Shown here piece by piece: positions 60,568-64,000 of a stretch of DNA of 64,000 bases (position 1 is its first letter; each line of letters begins with the position of its first letter). The notes below the pieces were generated by a model that searched no databases, had not been told where the DNA came from, and saw only the letters and a program-made list of their open reading frames with translations. The translations under genes and the position numbers were made by a program. Origin of the DNA: Saccharothrix sp. ALI-22-I (GTDB lineage: Bacteria > Actinomycetota > Actinomycetes > Mycobacteriales > Pseudonocardiaceae); NCBI RefSeq assembly GCF_001984175.1, contig NZ_MTQP01000056.1, positions 62,001 through 126,000 on the forward strand, in the 5' to 3' direction.

Positions 60568-61416
60568 ATGCGCCACTTGGTAGCCGTGCTCGCCTCCGTG
60601 CTCGTGCTGTCCCTGCCCGCCACACCCGCCTCCGCCACGCCCGTCTCCGCCGCGCTCGCACCCGCGCCCACCCGTGTCGACGTCGACTTCACCGGGATCG
60701 TGTCGTTGAACGGCTGCTCGGGGTCGGTGGTCCGACCACCGGAGCACTCGCCGTCCGACCCGGCGCTGGTGATGACCAACGGGCACTGCGTGCGGTTCAT
60801 GGGCGCCGACGAGGTGGCGGTGGACGAGCCGGTGGACCGGCAGTTCACCCTGCTCGACAAGGACGGCGACGGCTCGCTCGGCACGCTGCGCGCGTCCCGG
60901 CTGGCCTACGCGACGATGTCGGGCACCGACGTCGCGCTCTACCGGCTGACCTCGACCTACGCCCAGGTCGAGGCGATGGGCACGCGGGTGCTGGAGCTGT
61001 CGCCGGAGCACCCAAAGGCCGGTATCGAGATCCGCGTGGTGTCCGGGTACTGGCGCCGGATCTACTCCTGCCGCGTGCACGGTTTCGTGCACGAGCTGCG
61101 GGAGGACCGGTGGACCTGGCACGACTCGGTGCGCTACACCAGGCCGTGCGACAGCAGGGGCGGCTCGTCCGGCTCGCCGGTGCTGGACGTGGACACCGGC
61201 AAGGTGGTGGCGGTGAACAACACCGGCAACGAGAACGGCGAGCGGTGCACGCACAACAACCCGTGCGAGGTCGACGCGAACGGCGAGGTGACCGTGCGCG
61301 AGGGCATCCGGTACGGGCAGCAGACCCACCAGATCGTGCCCTGCCTGACCGGGGGCGGCCGGGTCGACCTGACCGCCTCCGGTTGCGGACTGCCGCGTCC
61401 TCAGGACAACCACTAG
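60568..61416 (+). CDS. Secreted trypsin-like serine protease
   Basis: A 282-residue exported protein with signal peptide (RHLVAVLASVLVLSLPATPASA). The chymotrypsin-fold triad is visible: H73 in TNGHC, D121 in GTDVALYRL and S201 in GGSSGSPV. Cysteines near H73 and in the C-terminal half (NGC, NGHC, YSC, RPC, CTHNNPC) can form several disulfides. A DKDGDGSLG segment resembles a calcium loop. The last bases overlap the convergent PI-PLC-like gene. Confidence 0.87.
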   Translation: MRHLVAVLASVLVLSLPATPASATPVSAALAPAPTRVDVDFTGIVSLNGCSGSVVRPPEHSPSDPALVMTNGHCVRFMGADEVAVDEPVDRQFTLLDKDGDGSLGTLRASRLAYATMSGTDVALYRLTSTYAQVEAMGTRVLELSPEHPKAGIEIRVVSGYWRRIYSCRVHGFVHELREDRWTWHDSVRYTRPCDSRGGSSGSPVLDVDTGKVVAVNNTGNENGERCTHNNPCEVDANGEVTVREGIRYGQQTHQIVPCLTGGGRVDLTASGCGLPRPQDNH

Positions 61417-62690
61417 TTAAACCGTTCGCCGGACAGGGTCTGGACCGCCGCCATCGGGTTGCCCAGGTGGTAGTGGTCCACGGCCAGGTACGTCGGGGTC
61501 TTGCGGGCGGCGGGCTCGCAGAACCGGCGGGCCCGGTCGGCGAGCTTGCCGTTGTCGGTGGTCGCGGTGCCGGTGACGGGCACGTCCCGGAAGTGGTTCA
61601 TCACGAACAGCGGCCGGAAACCGGGCTCGGTGCGGTTGAGCGGCGTGCTCCAGCGGCTGTAGCAGGACCAGTCCGAGCCGCCCACGCCCGAGCCCATCGA
61701 CCAGTAGTTCTCCACCGTCCACTCCGGCTGGTACATCACGCCGAAGCTGTCGCGCGGCACCGCGTCACCCGACCGGCCGTGATCGGTGAAGATCATCAGG
61801 CGTTTGCCGTTGGCCCGCAGGGTGTTCAGCGTCGGCCAGCCGTTGGTCCGCACGCCCGCCTTGTCGGGGCGGAACAGCAGGTTCGCCAGGCCGTTGACCC
61901 GGCCGAGCTCGGACCGCAGCAGCTCGGCGGGGACGTAGTCCTCCAGGAAGACCGTGACGAACTCGTTCGGGTTGCGGTTGAGGAAGTCCACGATCCGCTG
62001 CACGTCCACCCACAGCGCCACCGGGCGGCTGACCCACGTGCAGCTGTTGTGGCACAGGATCGCGCCGTCCGGGGTCTGGTGGATGTCGAGTTGGAACCCG
62101 CGCACACCGTCGTTGAGCTGCTGTTCGATCCCGCGCGCCTGGTTGGGGGCGAGGTTGACGAACGGTGGGGCGAAGCCGCCGTCCACGCCGTTGGCGTAGG
62201 CGTTGTGCGCGGTGAGGAAGGTGACCTGGTCCAGCCGCCGCTCACCCTCCGCCGGCACGGGCACTCGTTGGGGTGACACCGGGGTGAGGTACCAGCGGTC
62301 GGCGCCGGTGCCGATCCGCACCTGGTCGGTGCCGGACGCGATCAGGTAGCGGTCGGCGCCGGGGACCTTGAGCCGGTGGCGGTCGCCGTCGGGCAGCACG
62401 TCCCACTGGGCGTCGGCGCTGTCGCAGGACAGCACCACCGCCTGGTCGCCCTGACGGCCCAGGCACTGGGTGCCTTCGCGCAGGGTGCGGCCGGTGAGGG
62501 TCCACTGCTGGCGGTCCTCGTTGCCCTTGGGCCGGCGTTGGAGCACGGACGTGCCCGAGACGCCGGCGTTCAGGCCGGTGGTGACGCTTTGCAGGTAGTA
62601 GACGCCGTCGGCGGCTTGTGCGGACGCGGGTGCCGCGGCTGACAGGGAGGCGACGAGCGTGACGATCAGGGCCGATCGGGTGGCGCGCAT
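61413..62690 (-). CDS. Secreted phosphatidylinositol-specific phospholipase C-like protein
   Basis: 425 residues. A signal peptide (RATRSALIVTLVASLSAAAPASA) leads to a beta-trefoil-like domain of about 120 residues (YYLQSVTTGLNAGVSG, QQWTLTGRTLREGTQCLG, AQWDVLP). The PI-PLC X-type barrel follows, with H162 in FLTAHNAYANG and H204 in FQLDIHQTPDG as the likely catalytic pair. Later segments (FLEDYVPAELLRSELG, GKRLMIFTDHG) complete the barrel. It should cleave phosphoinositides or a related phosphodiester outside the cell. ATG 62690 follows GAGAGG. Confidence 0.87.
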   Translation of the reverse strand: MRATRSALIVTLVASLSAAAPASAQAADGVYYLQSVTTGLNAGVSGTSVLQRRPKGNEDRQQWTLTGRTLREGTQCLGRQGDQAVVLSCDSADAQWDVLPDGDRHRLKVPGADRYLIASGTDQVRIGTGADRWYLTPVSPQRVPVPAEGERRLDQVTFLTAHNAYANGVDGGFAPPFVNLAPNQARGIEQQLNDGVRGFQLDIHQTPDGAILCHNSCTWVSRPVALWVDVQRIVDFLNRNPNEFVTVFLEDYVPAELLRSELGRVNGLANLLFRPDKAGVRTNGWPTLNTLRANGKRLMIFTDHGRSGDAVPRDSFGVMYQPEWTVENYWSMGSGVGGSDWSCYSRWSTPLNRTEPGFRPLFVMNHFRDVPVTGTATTDNGKLADRARRFCEPAARKTPTYLAVDHYHLGNPMAAVQTLSGERFN

Positions 62691-62780
62691 CAAGAAGTCC
62701 TCTCGAAGGCTCCGCGGCGGCGGACATCGCACAGGGTAAACGCGAAAGACCTTCAGGTCAGCCCGCTCTAGGCTGGTGGC

Positions 62781-63200
62781 ATGACCGAACCCTGGGGTGA
62801 CCCCGAGAAGATCCGCCGGATTCTGGCCGACGGCCGGACCTGGGCCGTCGTCGGCCTGGCCGACCACCCGCACCGCGCCGCCTACCGCGTGGCGAAGTTC
62901 CTCCAGGAGCGGGGCAAGCGGATCGTGCCCGTGCACCCGGACGCCGCGACCGTGCACGGCGAGCAGGGCTACCCGACGCTGGCCGACATCCCGTTCCCGG
63001 TGGACGTGGTGGACGTGTTCCGCCGCTCCGAGGCGGCGGGCGAGTTCGCCGACGAGGCGGTGAAGATCGGCGCGAAGGCGGTGTGGTTCCAACTCGACGT
63101 GATCGACGAGGAGGCCTACGAGCGGGCGACGGCGGCCGGGCTGGACATGGTCATGGACCGCTGCCCGGCCATCGAGTGGTCGGGACTCGGCCCGCGCTGA
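62781..63200 (+). CDS. CoA-binding domain protein (YccU-like)
   Basis: A 139-residue Rossmann-type CoA-binding protein: WAVVGLADHPHRAAYRVAKFLQERG as nucleotide loop, VHPDAATVHGEQGYPTLADIP, VDVVDVFRRSEAAGEFADEAV and a C-terminal VMDRCPAIEW. The DRC motif is typical of the YccU-type family, where CoA or CoA-thioester binding has been seen structurally. The physiological role is not known. Its stop abuts the convergent MFS gene. Confidence 0.9.
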   Translation: MTEPWGDPEKIRRILADGRTWAVVGLADHPHRAAYRVAKFLQERGKRIVPVHPDAATVHGEQGYPTLADIPFPVDVVDVFRRSEAAGEFADEAVKIGAKAVWFQLDVIDEEAYERATAAGLDMVMDRCPAIEWSGLGPR

Positions 63201-64000
63201 TCACCGCCGGACCGCCGGGAACCCGTGGACGCGGGCGGCGATCACCACGACCAGGACCGGCGCCAGGAGCACGAGCGCGCTCCACGGCAGTGACACCGCG
63301 CCGAACCGGCCGAGCAGGAGGCCGCCCGCGACACCGCCGCCCGCCATGGCCGCGTTCCACAGCGTGACCAGCAGGGCCTGCGCGGTGTCGGCGGCCTCGC
63401 CGGCCGCGTCACCGACGGCGGTCTGCAGGAGCGTCGGCACGCCGCCGAACCCCAGGCCCCACAACGCCGCGGCGACGTAGACCAGGGTCGTGGTGGTGGC
63501 CAGCACCGTGACGGCCACCGCGAAGAGGACGGCCGCGGCGATCGTGAGCACGCGCAGTCGGCGGTCGATGTGCGCGCCCACCACCCAGATGCCCACCACC
63601 GACGCCACGCCGAACACCAGCAGCACCACGTCGATCTCGCCGGCCAAGCCGAGTCGGGCCAGGAACGCGGCGATGTAGGTGTAGAGGATCGTGTGCGCCA
63701 GCACGAACACCAGCGTGACGACCAGGACCGGCGCCACGCCCGGGACGGCGAGCGTCCGCACGATCGGGACCCGGCCGCCGCGCGGCTGCCCCGGGTGGTC
63801 CGGCACCACCGCCACCACCCACCCGACCAGTGCCACGGCGAGCCCGGTCATCACCCAGAACGCGGCACGCCAGCCGACCACGCCGCCGAGGAACGTGCCC
63901 GCGGGCACGCCGAGCGACAACGCGAGCGGGATACCCGCCATGACGACCGCGACCGCCTTGCCGCGCAGGTGCTCGGGCGCGATCCGGCGGGCGTACCCGG
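63201..64000 (-). CDS. MFS transporter (drug:H+ antiporter type), N-terminal part outside the window
   Basis: 266 residues of the C-terminal two-thirds, frame open to the window edge. Before the internal Met the frame reads YARRIAPEHLRGKAVAVVMAGIPLALSLGVPAGTFLGG, containing the motif C-like GxxxGPxxGG variant of 12-helix drug antiporters. Eight or more membrane helices follow, with a central cytoplasmic loop (DHPGQPRGGRVPIVR). It probably exports small molecules such as sugars, arabinose-like compounds or drugs, as for the AraJ/chloramphenicol-resistance group. Confidence 0.85.
   Translation of the reverse strand, partial: GYARRIAPEHLRGKAVAVVMAGIPLALSLGVPAGTFLGGVVGWRAAFWVMTGLAVALVGWVVAVVPDHPGQPRGGRVPIVRTLAVPGVAPVLVVTLVFVLAHTILYTYIAAFLARLGLAGEIDVVLLVFGVASVVGIWVVGAHIDRRLRVLTIAAAVLFAVAVTVLATTTTLVYVAAALWGLGFGGVPTLLQTAVGDAAGEAADTAQALLVTLWNAAMAGGGVAGGLLLGRFGAVSLPWSALVLLAPVLVVVIAARVHGFPAVRR

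Overview
This is a GC-rich actinobacterial chromosome segment with strong G/C third positions, many GTG starts and ATGA/GTGA stop-start overlaps. Gene content suggests Pseudonocardiales (Saccharothrix, Lentzea or Actinosynnema-like); this is inferred from the proteins, not measured. No tRNA, rRNA, insertion sequence, prophage or CRISPR array was seen. The backbone follows the block known from Mycobacterium tuberculosis and relatives (uvrB - coaE - rpsA - polA - pdtaR), all on the minus strand here, with accessory genes between the conserved ones.

Layout. 0-5.4 kb: DUF309 and GNAT proteins, a small membrane protein, an SRPBCC protein, an EI24/CysZ-like membrane protein, a secreted beta-propeller protein and an FKBP isomerase. 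5.6-12.5 kb: a probable type VII secretion effector island: a YbaB-like protein, an EspC-like partner, a 1427-residue polymorphic toxin ending in a YwqJ-type deaminase, two tandem YwqK-like antitoxins and a YezG-like immunity protein. 12.5-15.8 kb: a GT87 mannosyltransferase, a RES/Xre toxin-antitoxin pair with a TGCGCA operator array, and a GNAT. 15.8-20.5 kb: a Crp/Fnr regulator with a cyclase-like protein, an S9 peptidase, and a TerC protein behind a yybP-ykoY (manganese) riboswitch whose expression platform can be read. 20.5-25.4 kb: a peptidase-ABC ATPase fusion with its permease, a VOC protein and a small TerB-like protein.

25.4-33.7 kb: uvrB, a DUF5685 protein with a cysteine-rich tail, tandem DUF402 genes, coaE-grpB fusion, a lipoprotein and rpsA. 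33.8-44.5 kb: an accessory stretch between rpsA and polA: methyltransferase, GNAT, a TetR-controlled YhgE/Pip operon with a degenerate ABC ATPase, an oxidoreductase-like/P-loop pair, a Gfo/Idh/MocA dehydrogenase behind a LacI-type operator, a secreted hydrolase, and a divergent GNAT/HxlR pair around a palindrome. 44.5-54.1 kb: polA, a hotdog thioesterase, a lipoprotein, the complete livK-H-M-G-F branched-chain amino acid ABC transporter and the ANTAR response regulator pdtaR. 54.3-64 kb: an unrecognised protein, a ThDP enzyme, a DinB protein, a beta-lactamase-family remnant, a two-component system, an FAD-oxidoreductase gene collapsed by internal deletion, a secreted trypsin-like protease, a secreted PI-PLC-like protein, a CoA-binding protein and part of an MFS exporter.

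Strongest points for a second look: the toxin island with two unrelated immunity families and a possible self-processing domain; the TerC riboswitch; a dispersed palindromic element in two copies whose stem changes compensate; two gene remnants at 57.8-60.5 kb; and a pseudo-ATPase in the YhgE operon.
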